64,000 nt of DNA from Lunularia cruciata (GCA_948567375.1 OX419756.1:73262552-73326551), one strand, 5' to 3'; numbered from the stretch's first letter, positions 10,250 through 22,369 are shown. Program-made: numbers and translations. Notes: generated by a model not told the origin, from the sequence alone.

Positions 10250-12990
10250 GATAACATTTCCCTTTATTTCCGGCAGGCGGTAGTATCTAGTTGACTATCT
10301 ACATGAAATATCTGCACATGATGATAAATTTCTCCTTTAGAAACGAGTTTCCAACCGGCTCAGTTTCCTTATTGACACTTAATCGAAATAGTGAAATTTG
10401 ACTTGAACTTCCAAGTTGTTCCTAATGACAAAACTACTGTTAATATTTCTTGAAGTGTACGAAAGTGAGTTTTTAATAATCTATGAAATTTCATAGAACA
10501 CGTGCTACTCAATTTCGGATTTCGCAATCAATTAGATTCGATGGTGATTTTTCCCAAGTTAATTACCTATTTTTATAACGGTTCCAGCTCCTCTTGGTCA
10601 TTCAGTTGTTCATCTTATATCCTCATAATATTGACACTAACAATATGCAATACTATCAGATTCCCAGATAAAGAACTTATTGCGTTTCCCGGAGTTTCCT
10701 CACCATTTTCATATTACAACTATTACAACTTTTTAAAGCTGAATCTACAATATATCAATAAAATCACTCAAATATTTCTAAATAAAAATAAACATAAGTG
10801 GCTATGCTTGTAAATCTATCAAGTTCCGCTTTCCTTTGGAGAGTTTTTTTTTTTCTACTTCATTGTCTCATTGTCCTCATTTTATCTGTCATCTCACTAG
10901 ACTCTTGTTTTTTAAATTTATCCTTACATTTTTTCTCTATAGAAAAAACTTATCTTATAATAATTATTATTATTCAAATTTCTTTGAGAAAAACTTGATT
11001 TATTACATGGTAATCATCTTTAATTTTTCTTTAATCTGATTATCATAATATATTTCCACATTAAAATACATCTGTTAACATATATTATAAGAAAAATTAT
11101 TTGTTTCTAACAGAAAATACATAAGACTTAAATATGTAAGAAAAATAGATAAACTGCAAGGTGTAAACCATATTGAGAATTACATCATGGCCTAATGATA
11201 AATGATAATAGAGGAAATACTTTTTTCTCAATAACAGCATATACAAGCACTTTAAATTTATGATAAAAATATTTATAATGTATAAATTTCTGCTGGTTCT
11301 GAGAAATTCCAAATTCTTAAAGTCAATAGTAAGTTCTAAAGAAAGATATCAAATTGGGATTTATACTGGAAATGGTAAATATAAATCCAATATTTAAGAA
11401 ATAAATTTTTTTGTTGAAAAAATGGTATTTCTAAAACTAGTACTGTAACTGAAATAGACAAAAGAAAAGTCTTACAATTCTCACAATATGATCTTTCCAT
11501 ACCATCAAATTTGATATATAATATATTAATACTAGAAACAGAATAGATTAGATAGATGTTAGTATCTATTGCTTATTCATGGTATGGTGAATAATGAATG
11601 GTACGGCCATCCATCCAGCTACATAATATCCTTTACCTATATTCTATAAACAGAACAAACTTGCCAAACAATAGTACCATATCATTCTAATACCTTTTAT
11701 CAAATATCTAAACAATCCTTTCATGCCATACTTCCCTTCGTGCTAAGCTTGTTTACATATTTATCAACTAAATGTGAAGTACTAGATTGTCATTTTAGCA
11801 AATAGTTTTATTTAAGTTTTCTGTTTCCCATGGTTCTTTCAGACTCTATTAGTAATAAGTTATGATATGTAATTTATGATCTCCTAAATATGTTTAGAGT
11901 ATATCTCTTTGAAGTATTTATATACTTTCTCATTGATGACGTATTTTCAGCTTCATATTACTCAAAATTCATTGATATTATTGATAAGACGATTACTTAC
12001 TCGTTGATGTAAATAATAAATTAAAGAAATATTTCTTTTAGATATATATTTTCTTTCAAGCAATTATTGTGTTTGTAGTTATAGATTCCGCTAAATATGG
12101 TATTCTTGTAAGATCCTATAAAGATAGATTGTTTCAACTTTTACATGAGATATTTCTTCTGGATGATTTGGCCTTAAATATGACATCTCATTCTTTATAT
12201 TCTCGTTTTTAATGAACTCCTAAAATCATTAGAAGAGAATATTAAGTATCTCCTTACTAATATGTGGTAGATGGCATAATGGTAAATGCCATCTAACTTT
12301 CTTCGATAGGGGTTTGAGGAATTGTACTTGAGTATTAGGAACAATATTAACGATTTTTCTCTCGGAACACTTTTTCTCAGCTGAGAATGTTTTTATGACG
12401 GTGATTTATTATGCTAAAATTTTATTAGTAAATGCAATCCTTTTCTCCATCTTAAAGCTGGAACATGGCTTCACGATGGTTTATTTTCTACTTCCTTGCA
12501 GATCGTTGAGAGGACTTCCAACGTATAATGAAGGTTTAGGGTTTTACTAAACCCTAAAATTTTTATGTTCTTTCTTATTCATAGTTTACATATAATAAAA
12601 AATTTTTCCTCTTCCATCTTAATGTAGTCTTCTAATAGAAATGTGATGGATATCTTTTCCAATAAAATAGTTTGTGTTCTATCCCTTCTTACCTTCTTAA
12701 CAATAAAAATATATAATCTAAAAATTATATTATTAAAAAATATGTAATTATTTTTAGATAATCAACACTCACTACAAAAATTAATAATTTGAAGAATATA
12801 AAATTATCTGTATTGATGAGGAATTGCCTGATAAATTACATAAATCGAGTCAAAAGAAAACTTCCAAGATATATGCTTATTTCATATATCATATGTTTCA
12901 AGAAAAAAATATAATCTTTATTCTACAAGAAATATACCCTGTAATTTAGCTACAAATAAATAAATGTAAATAGAATCCTTATACATTTTA
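10250..12990. other. Very AT-rich intergenic block
   Basis: The DNA is strongly A/T-rich with frequent homopolymer runs and short frames rich in Phe, Ile, Leu and Lys, typical of non-coding AT-rich DNA. No gene is recognised. The one ordered structure is the telo-box inverted repeat at 12,535-12,558. Confidence 0.6.
12535..12558. repeat. Telomere-like (telo-box) perfect inverted repeat
   Basis: TTTAGGGTTT and AAACCCTAAA form a perfect 10-bp inverted repeat around TACT. AAACCCTA is the plant telo-box and telomere repeat unit. No gene is recognised next to it. Confidence 0.85.
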
Positions 12991-14430
12991 CTAAAGGGAA
13001 CTTGGGACGGAGCGAGTTTACTAAACGACAGATGACCAGTTGTGGTCCCGTTCTTAGGTGAGAGAAAATGAGACAACACCAGGCACTCCCAGCCTACAGT
13101 AGTAAGCCGATTCCGTAACTGGTCACGTCACTTGCGTGGGAGAAAGGAAGTGTGGAGTCATTACGCTTATCCGGATGACTCTGCCACGATCTGAAAGGCG
13201 TTGAAGGTACCGTCGCAGTCGAAACTATCGATGTCTGCTTGTCAGCCGCCAGTCCGGAAACTTCTTGGCTCTTATTGCACGCTTCCAATCTTACAAACCG
13301 CGAAAATCTACCCCACGAGTTCCTTTCATCGGGTTTATTGTGTCTCCATCATCGTCACCGAACACTCTGCTTGTTTGATGATTGACAGTCGCGATACAGT
13401 GTTTCTGTTCAGCACTATGCAGGCGTGGTTCAGAGAAAATGACAACACATGGGATTTTTCAGATTTTAGGTCATCAACGAAATCACCAGACTCCAGACGT
13501 TCAGATTGCGACCGACTGGGAAGTCAGAACATACAGTACTTTAATCGAATTGAGTAGGTTTAGGTACTTTCCTGTGCACCGGCAAACGCACGCTGCCTCC
13601 ATGCCTATACGTGATTGTCAGGTAATCAGTTCATCGATCTTTGGGTGGGATTGCCCGATTTAGGGTGCAGGAAATTGATCCTAGATTTCGATAGGAGAAG
13701 TGATGACTACTTTTGGTGGGAGTTTCTGCAGCCAGGAAGAGTTTCTGTAAATTTAAAGGTTCCAGTTCAGTGTAATGACGGTACGAGTAGGAGACAGTCT
13801 TGCTTGAGGTTTGCAGATGTCATTACAGATGCGGATCCTGCATGGCCCACGATCTAGCCCACGGCAGCCTCGTTTTAACCTACGATTGGAGGTTTTACAA
13901 TTGATTATCAGAGGATCTGGAGTTACGAAGATTAAATCTAAGGATGCTTTGCAGTTTTGGGAATTTGATACTCATTTTATCTGGTAGTAGGTCCAGGACG
14001 CCATTAGTTACATGCCGAGAATTCGTCCTGTATGTTTCTAGAATGTCACACACGAATTGGAGTGAACTACGTCTGTCATTAATGCATATGTGACAGTGCA
14101 ATTTTATCCTGTCACTTATGAAGTGGTGAGTTCAATGCTTGCCCCATCGTAGTCTTCGTGATCTTTTCCATAGTGTTGGGAACAGAAGAATCGTTGCCTG
14201 TTGCCAGGTGAAGCTTCAAACGTCAGATGAAGTTCGGTTTGTGATTTCACGATCAAGTTAATCCCTGGACGGTTTTCCAGCTCATCCTTGAGACGGTAGA
14301 TTAAAGAACTAATTGGATTTGGATTATACCTACAAGGTGGAACCAACATTGTAAGTATACTTGGATGTAAATTAATTTTTTCTTTTAGACCCACCGCCCT
14401 ACGGTGAATTATAGAACCCTGAGATCGTTG

Positions 14431-14460
14431 TTTTCCATCTCCTGCTCCGGAGATGGAAAA
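14431..14460. repeat. Perfect 12-bp inverted repeat, 6-nt loop
   Basis: TTTTCCATCTCC and GGAGATGGAAAA are exact complements around TGCTCC. Related GAGACGGA/GGAGATC words recur just downstream (14,490-14,580). Confidence 0.85.
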
Positions 14461-14674
14461 TAGTGAGACCAAAATAAATGCTAAAGGTTGAGACGGAGAT
14501 TCAATGGTAAATTACAAAATCCAGACAGGAGACGGAAAACAATCAGACGAATAGAAATGTGAAACTTTGAGGCGGAGATCAACGAATTCAATAGGAAATT
14601 ACGGATTATTCAATCCTGCGCTGAGAGATACAATCGTTTAAACTGTAGGATAGCGCAGATATAATCGTCTCAAC

Positions 14675-15060
14675 TGTAGGACGGATTTTTTCTTTACATA
14701 TTCGAAACAGATCCTACATATTAATGGGTCTCCTGCCAGACTGACTGTTACTTCGAAACAATCTGAGTGTTGTAGGATGGATTCTGTCTTTACACATCAT
14801 AATCAGATCCTACATATTAATGTATCTCCTATCAATCTGAGTGTTGCTTCGAATCGCGTCAGTGATCGATAGTTCAGCAATTTGAATTGTTGCTCCGGGA
14901 CACTGCTCCGAAACACACCTGTGATCCTACACAGATCCGTCATTTGGCGTGTCTCCTGTCAATCTGAGTGTTGCTTCGAAACACATCAGTAGTCCATAGT
15001 TCAGGGGTTTGAAGTGTTGCTCCCAGACACTGCTCTGAAACACCAGGGATCGATGGTCTA
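14675..15060 (+). repeat. Diverged complex tandem repeat
   Basis: Units share TGTAGGAYGGATT, CAGATCCTACATATTAATG, TCTCCTRYCA, ATCTGAGTGTTGCTTCGAA and GTTGCTCC...ACACTGCTC. TGTAGGA starts at 14,675 and 14,771 (96 bp apart). CAATCTGAGTG recurs at 14,833 and 14,960 (127 bp apart). Units vary in length and have drifted, so this is an old local array. Confidence 0.75.
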
Positions 15061-15800
15061 CAGGAGTTTACAGGATACTACATCTCACGGGGAGCAACCT
15101 TGCTCCGAAGAAAACTAGTGATCACTGGTTCTGATGGACAGTTCAATGGAGTTTTACGGGTACTAGGTCCCACTAGACACTCGCCGCGCCTATATTCAAA
15201 ATAGAGATAAATGCGTTTCATTGCAGTGGGTCTATAAGAAAGAATAGCCCAAATAGCCCAGACTTATTTCTTGGACATCTCAATGTACTCTGAGGTTTAT
15301 TAACATAATAGTAAATTCATCAGGTTACCATTCCTGCAAACCGTGTCAATCTTACTCCGCAACTTCAGTTAGAGAAGGTAGCCTCAAGATCACTTTCATT
15401 TTATGATCTGCTCAGTGAAGAATGAAAACATCTTTGAGAATTGGAGGAGCATCAGACTCGAGGTGACCTTCTCAATGAGGATAGATGTTACTGATAGGAC
15501 TCTATGCACGCCAAATCGAGTTGGAATGTCTTTTCCTTCCTCTGGAGAGATGTTTCCGAGCTCGCTTGTTCATACCGGAGTGCAACGTCAATCAGATTCA
15601 ATCAAATTTCATGGAAGTCCTTCCTGCGTCAAGAATGTGAACCTTTACTCCTAATTTTGTGTTTCCGAAGTCAATAGTATCTGAAACATTCCCCCAAGGT
15701 TCTGGCTGATGCTGTTCCAAATTTTATGGCGAGAGTAAGGTTTGAAAACTCTCGTCGTGAAGTTTACCGTAGCATGCGACCTTGATCAATACCTAAACTA

Positions 15801-16066
15801 GATAACCCACCGCATTATCGACGAAAACAGTATTGAGAAGTGAAACTTCCAAATACTCACTAGGTCTCAGCAGAAACAAAATATCTGGCCTAATCCATGG
15901 CAATACATTGATGGTGAAAATCTAATCAAACAGAGCTGATAACCCACCGCATTATCGACGAAAACAGTATTGAAAAGTGAAACTTCCAAATACTCACTGG
16001 GTCTCAGCAGAAACTAAATATCTGTGGCAATACATTGATGGTGAAAATCTAATCAAACAGAGCTGA
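15801..16066 (+). repeat. Recent two-unit tandem duplication, 137/129 bp
   Basis: GATAACCCACCGCATTATCG begins at 15,801 and at 15,938. The second unit differs by a few substitutions and a short deletion, and both end CAAACAGAGCTGA. The near-identity suggests a young event. Confidence 0.9.
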
Positions 16067-16740
16067 ACTTCATGATCCTGATATCGTTAACAGTTCGATG
16101 GATATATACTGGAATTTATACTACCCATGATCTATTGTTTCAGCACAATATCTCGAGTCCCAATCAGTCACAAGGCGCATTGGTGTAGTTCGGGGTACTC
16201 ATGATCAAATTCATGTGGGGATAAGTGTGAAGGTTTGGATTACGTTCACTTCAATGTGATCCTATGTTGGAATCAAGACATCCTCTTTAGTATCAATGTG
16301 CTCGTCGATGAATTGCCGTTGCGAGTCATGTAATCAATCCGGATTTTGGTTTAACCTCTTGTATAGAGTCCGGATAGAGGAGTATCTTCCGGATCAAATC
16401 TGTAATCCATCTCTTTTTAGCAATCACTTGCATCAGTGTGCAGCTTCTCTCAATCAGTTCGTTGGTGGAATGACGCCGGACCTTCCCCTAGTGAAAGGTG
16501 GAGTCTCGTGAACAGCATTAAGACAACATGAGAGGCCTAGGGATTACAAGATGCAAGTACTTCCCACAATACCACAATGGAAAATTGAGAATGTGTAAGA
16601 GGATGACACTTTTAAACTTTGTTAGTATCAAATGTATACTAATCTTATTGGTGGACTCTTTGGTTAGTTCCATCGTTGGAGACAATACTAGATTTCCAAT
16701 AGCAAAGGGCGAGTTCCAACTCGCCTAGAGCATATTACGT

Positions 16741-18634
16741 AATTTTCACCACTTACACCACGTAACCTTATGATATGTTCTAGATTCATCACCTGGAACT
16801 AAAATAGACAAAAGTTGCATTCGTCTCCTTGAGATAAGCAGTCCTCTAATTTTGTAAGTAAAATTCAAAAAAGTTGAATTATACTTCAGATATTTTCTAC
16901 GTTTGATTTGGGGAGAAAAAACAAACAGTCATGGGGAGAAAAGGAAAAAAAAATTCTAAATATTATTCTAAATTAAGTTTGTGGGCAAGTACTGTCTAAG
17001 TTGAGTGTAGTATGAGTCTTGAATGATCAGACACCTTCTGATCTGCTTTCCAAGCAAACATAGAGTGAACTCAGGCAATCTATTTAGCTATTTAGGAAAG
17101 GTCTAACTAAAGAGAGATGAAAATTCATTGAGTTGTAGAGAGTTTAATGGTTTCCTTGTATGCACTTCGGTATGGCACATTTATGGATTTAACCTGATAG
17201 ACTTGATCAAAACAAGAAGATGAGGTGACTTTTTTGACTCAATGGTGACAAATTTGCAATATTCTTAGATTCAAATATAGTAGTTCTATATGGGGTTTTG
17301 ACCCAAAGTTGCTTTCAATTGAATTTTCGAGTCCTTTTGAAGAACAAATGCAAGTTTATGACTAATTTAATGTATAAGAAGGTTATTGTAAAAATTTTGT
17401 CTAAGATAATACGCAATCCCAATTGTATCCATATCGTTGTATTAGCTTTACTTTCTTTCAAGCTAATTTCATTTCCTCCGTTTGTTGAGAACAAGCTTTT
17501 TGTGGTTGTATAGTCTATTTTCTGTTCCTCTAGTTGGAATCAATAAGACGTGGTAATGCAAATTACGGTACAACCACATAAAGGCACAAGTACTACCAAA
17601 GGTGAATGCAAATCATGTACCATCATGTGATAGAAGAAATATAAAGTAACGCTGGCTGTATGGGCCGTGCGGTATGTTAAAAACATGTTGTGTGAGATAG
17701 ACTTATTTGTAAGAAAAAGGGATTTGGAAAATGCATCATCGAGTAGAAGTTGTTTGCATGCAACACAAACTTGTTCAGAAAATTGTGAAAACTTCACTAA
17801 GATGCAACTCAAATATGTAGAACAAAATTTTAAGAAAATTTTGAAATCCCAAAAAATACTGTATTTTCTGGATTATATTTATTTCTTTGTAAGATTTGAG
17901 TCGCATGTTAGTGTAATGCATGGGGTAGTTTGCTATAGCTCTATGCCACATGAATTTTACTGGTCATAAAACCTGATCTTTAATTGCTAGAGTATCAATG
18001 CAGCATATTCTGTGTATTTGTTCTGTATGCGTATCATTTACATCTATATTGACCGTTGTTTGAACTGATACATATTTGACACCTGAACCTTTCTTAAATT
18101 TTTTCAGTTTCAAGAGGTAGTTAAGTTTAAGAAAGGTTCGCCGGTAGAGATCGAAACTTAAACTTCTTAAAACTTCAACGCCTGTGAGCTCGAAACTTAA
18201 GCTTAATTATAGCTCCTTAAGTCATCCTGTTAACACACGTGTCATTTAAGTATGTCAGAATTCTTCCAATCTCTAGAATTACCACATAGGCAAGTATAGT
18301 CAAATACAATCTATGGTGTCTAATGAGCTTACTCCAACATAGATGTACTTACAACATCACATATTATAGAGGAAAAACTCTATGCACACAAACAATGATG
18401 GTGAGAAAAGGGTTCGATGGGCAAAAAGTGTTCAATGTCTGGTTCTGTTCTGAACCTTATCGGATCAGCGTGAGGCTTGTTCCCCTTAAAACCATCTCAC
18501 TCTTTCAGTTCATTCCCGATTCAAAACGAAATGGATAATATAGCTATTTGATTTTATGCAGGCTCTTGTGATGGCTCGATGGTCTCCGTGCCATCGAATG
18601 CCAAGAGACATATAACTTGTTTGTTCATATAAAT
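16741..18634. other. Intergenic, no recognised gene
   Basis: Short unrecognised frames only. A perfect 14-bp inverted repeat (GAACCTTTCTTAAA / TTTAAGAAAGGTTC) lies at 18,085-18,139 with a 27-nt spacer. It is followed by short direct echoes of CGAAACTTAA. Confidence 0.5.
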
Positions 18635-19090
18635 TGTTAGATTATAGCAACCGGTTATTTTAACATCCTCGTATGGCCGCGAGATCTCTATTACTATTAG
18701 TATGATTGGGAGACCTTGACTAGGATTAGTCTAAGTAAGTCACGTCTGTTCGTATTGAATTGACGTCTTGTATTTTGGTGACAATTGATTTCTGAAAGTT
18801 CTACCCTTTCAGGTTCCCACTACACAAGCATTCGCTAATTTCTATTCTTTAGTCTCAAAGTAAAAGGGCGACCACGTGGAAAACGCGAAAAATGGGAAGA
18901 TCCCATCAAGCCTTAAAAGGGCGAGAGAAAATAATAATAATAATAATATATATATATATGATAAATTTGCCCTACTGCACCTAATCACAAAGTTGTGATA
19001 GTGAACTTTCTCTTTCTCTCTCCCCTTTCTTAGGTTCTGAGATTTACAAGGTTTTTCTATCCTCTGAAAATCTCTGAAAATCTGCAAACG
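18635..19090 (+). repeat. Copia 5' LTR (right end approximate)
   Basis: It starts TGTTAGATTATAG. It contains CTAGGATTAGTC, TGACGTCTTGTATTTTGG, the dispersed motif (18,862-18,915), an (AAT)n/(AT)n microsatellite (18,929-18,959) and a TGTGATAGTGAACTTTCTC block shared with the 3' LTR. Homology to the 3' LTR fades after about 19,040. Confidence 0.65.
18862..18915 (+). repeat. Dispersed motif copy 6, inside the Copia LTR
   Basis: AAAAGGGCGACCACGTGG, then AAATGGGAAGATCCCATC and AAGCC. This copy places the dispersed motif inside an LTR. TGGGA-AGA-TCCCA is a perfect small stem-loop. Confidence 0.7.
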
Positions 19091-19091
19091 G

Positions 19092-19245
19092 GATTTCTAA
19101 GAGAGAAATTCTCTCGATCAAATTGTTTAGGCCAGGATTCTGAGCCGAAAATTGGAACTCCTTAATTGCGATTTCAAGAGAAAAATTTCTCCCGACCACC
19201 AATTGCTTGGCCCAAGATACTGAACCCAAAATTGAGACGCTCTAT
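19092..19245 (+). repeat. Two-unit tandem duplication, 78 bp, in the Copia leader
   Basis: GATTTCTAAGAGAGAAATT... at 19,092 recurs as GATTTCAAGAGAAAAATTT... at 19,170. Both run through a diverged CAATTG, GGCC, GAT-CTGA and AAAATTG series. Confidence 0.75.
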
Positions 19246-19344
19246 GTACAACGACGTGATTATCAACTTGCATATCAATGCGCATCGATCTGATGCGTGT
19301 ACAGTGACCTACCCACGGCGACCCATAGCAATTATTAACAACCC

Positions 19345-19372
19345 ATTATCTTGAATTTGGATTCAAGATAAT
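19345..19372. repeat. Perfect 12-bp hairpin in the Copia leader
   Basis: ATTATCTTGAAT and ATTCAAGATAAT are exact complements around TTGG. It lies between the 5' LTR and gag, where retroelement packaging or dimerisation signals usually lie. Confidence 0.8.
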
Positions 19373-19679
19373 TATTGCGAAGGGACATGTAGTAACTAAA
19401 TCAAAGTGCAAGCGACTCATTCCTTGCGTGGAGCAACTCAATTTTTGTAAGGCACTGTTGCTTGTATCAACCCAACCTAAACTTTTTTGAATTCTGGGTA
19501 CACAAGACTCTTTGTACTCAACGATCCTTTTATTTATTAGTCCTTTGTACTCGACGTGAAGACACTTTATTTGTTCAAAAGATATTTTTTGAATTTGACC
19601 TTGAAGGAAGTGAACTCATGTTCTTATTTAGGGTTTGAAGACCAACATCGGGAACTACTTTGTTTTATTTAACATCTGT

Positions 19680-20700
19680 CATGATGCTACAGAAAACTGC
19701 TATGCTAAAGGTCCCAGATATCCCAAAATTTAATGGAACTTATTATTTCAAATGGAAATTATGTATGAGCCTATTTCTTCAAACTACATGTCTCATGGGA
19801 TAGTTGATGGTACTCAACCCCATCCCAGTCAGCCGGTTGTTGCTGCTCCTGCACAGGTTGGTCCTACAGTTCCAACTTTGCCATTAGCATGCCTTGGTAG
19901 CATTGCTGATTGTGACACTAGTAATGCTCTTACATTATCTTTTAAGCACTGCTTTTTCATTATCGTTTATTATGAATTGACTTGATGATAGTTACATTTG
20001 TCATGAGAGTTATGCACAATTTGCTTCTGAAGTTTGGACTAAATTTTTGCAATTATATGAAGCTCAAGATGCAATTACAAGGATATACTTACACGATGAG
20101 CTTTGGATGCTAAAACTGAAGGAAGGTGATAATGTTACTTAACATTTTCATCCGTTCAGAACTTTGGTTGATCAATTAACTTTTGTTTTATTTCAAACTT
20201 CTGATGAAAACTGAATGTTTGTTATAATGTGTAGCATGTCAAAAAGTTTCCAAAATCTTTTGACTTAATTGTGAGATAAAAAAAATTTGACCGTGCAAAA
20301 GCTTATAACATATTTCTTTCAAGAGGAACAAATGTTAAAGACTTAGATGTCTCATCACACAAATGCATTGTTTACTTCTAAGGGTAGTTTCCTTACAAAA
20401 GGCAAGTTTAATGCAAGAAATTGGAAGAATCATGATGTTCATAAAGGAAAAAAATGGATCTTTTAATGCTTCAAGTGCTAGATCTAGTTTCCAACTAGAT
20501 TTCTCATCCTCATCAAGATCTTCTATAGCAAATCAGGGAAATCCAAATAAGAAGATGAAATGTTTATATTGCCATCATTTCAAGGATTGTAGAAAAAAAA
20601 TTGATGATGAATATGTAGCAAATTCAAATAGGTCAAGAGCTCAAGCAAATTCTATTGCTTACTTATATAATGTACTTGCCTGCAATATTGCATCTTGCTC
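19680..20700 (+). pseudogene. Copia gag remnant
   Basis: The frame opening near 19,680 gives VPDIPKFNGTYYFKWKLCM, the usual Copia gag start (a short motif around FNG-x-NY-x-x-WK). Further on, about 20,030-20,180 reads VWTKFLQLYEAQDAI and LKLKEGDNV, matching the gag LYxx...L...L..KM.EG.SV pattern. A damaged zinc knuckle (KCLYCHHF...DCRKK, lacking the GH centre) is at about 20,555-20,600. Stops and frame changes interrupt it throughout. Confidence 0.75.
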
Positions 20701-21264
20701 AAACCAAGACAATTATTGGTAGCTTGATTCACAACATGCCTCATTTGAATAGTTGTATTTCTTATGAACCTTATGCTATACCTAAAAAAGTGTATCTTGG
20801 TAATAACTCCACTCAAGATGTACTCAGTTTAGGTCAGGTGACTATTCAACTTCCCCAAGATGATTCAAAAATTCTTAAAAAAAAATTTGCATATACCAAG
20901 CTTAAGATGGAGAAACCTTGGTGGAGAAACCTTTTCTCCATCAAGCAATTGGACCTTATGGGTGGATCTACTTTGATGAGCAACAAACGTTGTATATTTT
21001 ATAATCCTCATGGAAATTTAATTGCAAATTGCCTATTGATAGCAAATTTAAATCAACTTGGAGTCATAGTTTTTCTTTGTTGAATCAGCACTTTCCCTTT
21101 GTTCATACAAGTCCCTCCAATTTATGGCATCATCGGTTGTGTCATATTAGCACTAATCAACTACATCATCTTTTCTTGAAAGATATGGTTGTAGATGTTC
21201 CCAATTATACAAACAAAAATTAGCTTTCCCAATGCATAGTTTGTTTGTATGGAAAACATAATGC

Positions 21265-21461
21265 CAACCATTTCTATTGAACCTATAACTTGAGCCAAGG
21301 AGTTACTTTGTCTTGTTCATTAGAACATTCATGGTCCTATATCTTGCCCTATACATTTTGGACAACCATTTTCTATTGGCCTATAACTCAAGCAAAGGAG
21401 CAACTTGGTCTTGTTCATTTGAACATCGATCATCTTATATCTCCTCTTGTACATTCTAGTT
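21265..21461 (+). repeat. Two-unit tandem duplication, 98 bp, in Copia integrase
   Basis: CAACCATTT-CTATTG...CCTATAACT...AAGGAG starts at 21,265 and 21,363. The copies are diverged but colinear through ACAT...ATCTT/CTC...TACATT. Confidence 0.75.
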
Positions 21462-21664
21462 ACCACTATTTTATTTTATTCATTGATGAATTTTTCTCCA
21501 TGTTTTCTTCTTTACTTTATGCATAACAAGTCCCATGCTATGACTTGTTTTGCTCAATATTCTACCACTATTTTATTCTATTCATTGATGAATTTTCTTT
21601 TTATTTTCCTCTTTACCTCATGCATAACAATTCCAAAGCTTTAACTTTGTTTACTCAATATTCT
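21462..21664 (+). repeat. Two-unit tandem duplication, 102/101 bp, in the integrase core
   Basis: ACCACTATTTTATT-TATTCATTGATGAATTTT starts at 21,462 and 21,564; the second unit ends at 21,664, just before ACCAACGTTGAG. The duplicated segment encodes the first catalytic Asp motif (FIDE) and the following strand. It is 34 codons long in unit 1. Confidence 0.85.
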
Positions 21665-22369
21665 ACCAACGTTGAGATGCGTTATTTTCCTACAAAGATT
21701 AAAATCCTGCAATGGCTATTGTCAAGATTAAAATCCTTTAATGACTTGTGACCCCAATGTAGAATATAAAAGAACACACTTCAATGACTATTCTTCTTTT
21801 AAAGGTATTAAACAAAAAATTTAGTACCCTACAAAAATGGAACGTCAAAAAGGAAGAACTGCATACTTATAAATACAATTCTTTGCATGCTATATGAAGC
21901 AAATTTACCCAAGAGCTATTGAAGAGAAGTTTTTATCATTGTCAACTATTTATAGAATCATTGCTCCAATTAAGCACTATATTCCAAAACTAACTCCTAT
22001 AAAGTATGGCTTGTACACAAGCCTTCTTTAAAACAATTATAAGTGTTTGGAAGCCCTACATTTTCACATGTTAATGAGAACTTGCAATTTTTGTACAATA
22101 GCTAACATTTTCTTGGGTTGTAGTGAAGAAAGCAAAAGCTATCAATTGGAATAAAAAAGTGATAATAAAATCATCATTTTGAGAGAATTTATGATTCTTG
22201 AAGATCTATTTGGGATTGATAACTTAAAATAATATGCTCATTCCCATGTGGATGACAATCTTACTCTCCAATTTGATCCTTATTTCTTCCTCATCTCCTT
22301 AACTTATTCTTTTATCCTCTTATCCCAAATTTACCTACTTCAATACGAGTTCTCCCAAACATTTCCAAT

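Larger units (their letters stand above)
12991..16740. other. GC-richer gene-free stretch with repeats
   Basis: No known protein is recognised. Two frames look less random than their surroundings: plus strand 13,615-13,857 (80 codons) and minus strand 14,116-14,472 (118 codons, starting inside a hairpin). Neither has a motif I can name. The stretch contains the hairpin at 14,431-14,460, a diverged tandem repeat (14,675-15,060) and a recent duplication (15,801-16,066). Confidence 0.4.
20700..21760 (+). pseudogene. Copia protease and integrase remnant
   Basis: The protease region is seen around 20,800-21,030 (VYLGNNSTQDV...FSIKQLDLMGG), corresponding to the LGDNS...LLSVxQL blocks. The Asp-Ser-Gly active site is not intact. 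Integrase begins at about 21,120 with LWHHRLCHIS (GAG-pre-integrase H-x-R-L-x-H). The catalytic-core segment FILFIDEF is at 21,475 and again at 21,575 because that section is tandemly duplicated. It continues to NVEMRYFPTKIKIL at about 21,670-21,710. Many stops make it non-functional. Confidence 0.75.

Noticed and set aside
16296-16511. Cys-rich start MCSSMNCRCESCNQ of a 71-codon frame
   Set aside because: Cysteines are confined to the first 15 residues, the frame is short, and no family is recognised.
18410-18430. GGTTCGATGGG as a tRNA T-loop
   Set aside because: No matching acceptor, D or anticodon arms are found around it.
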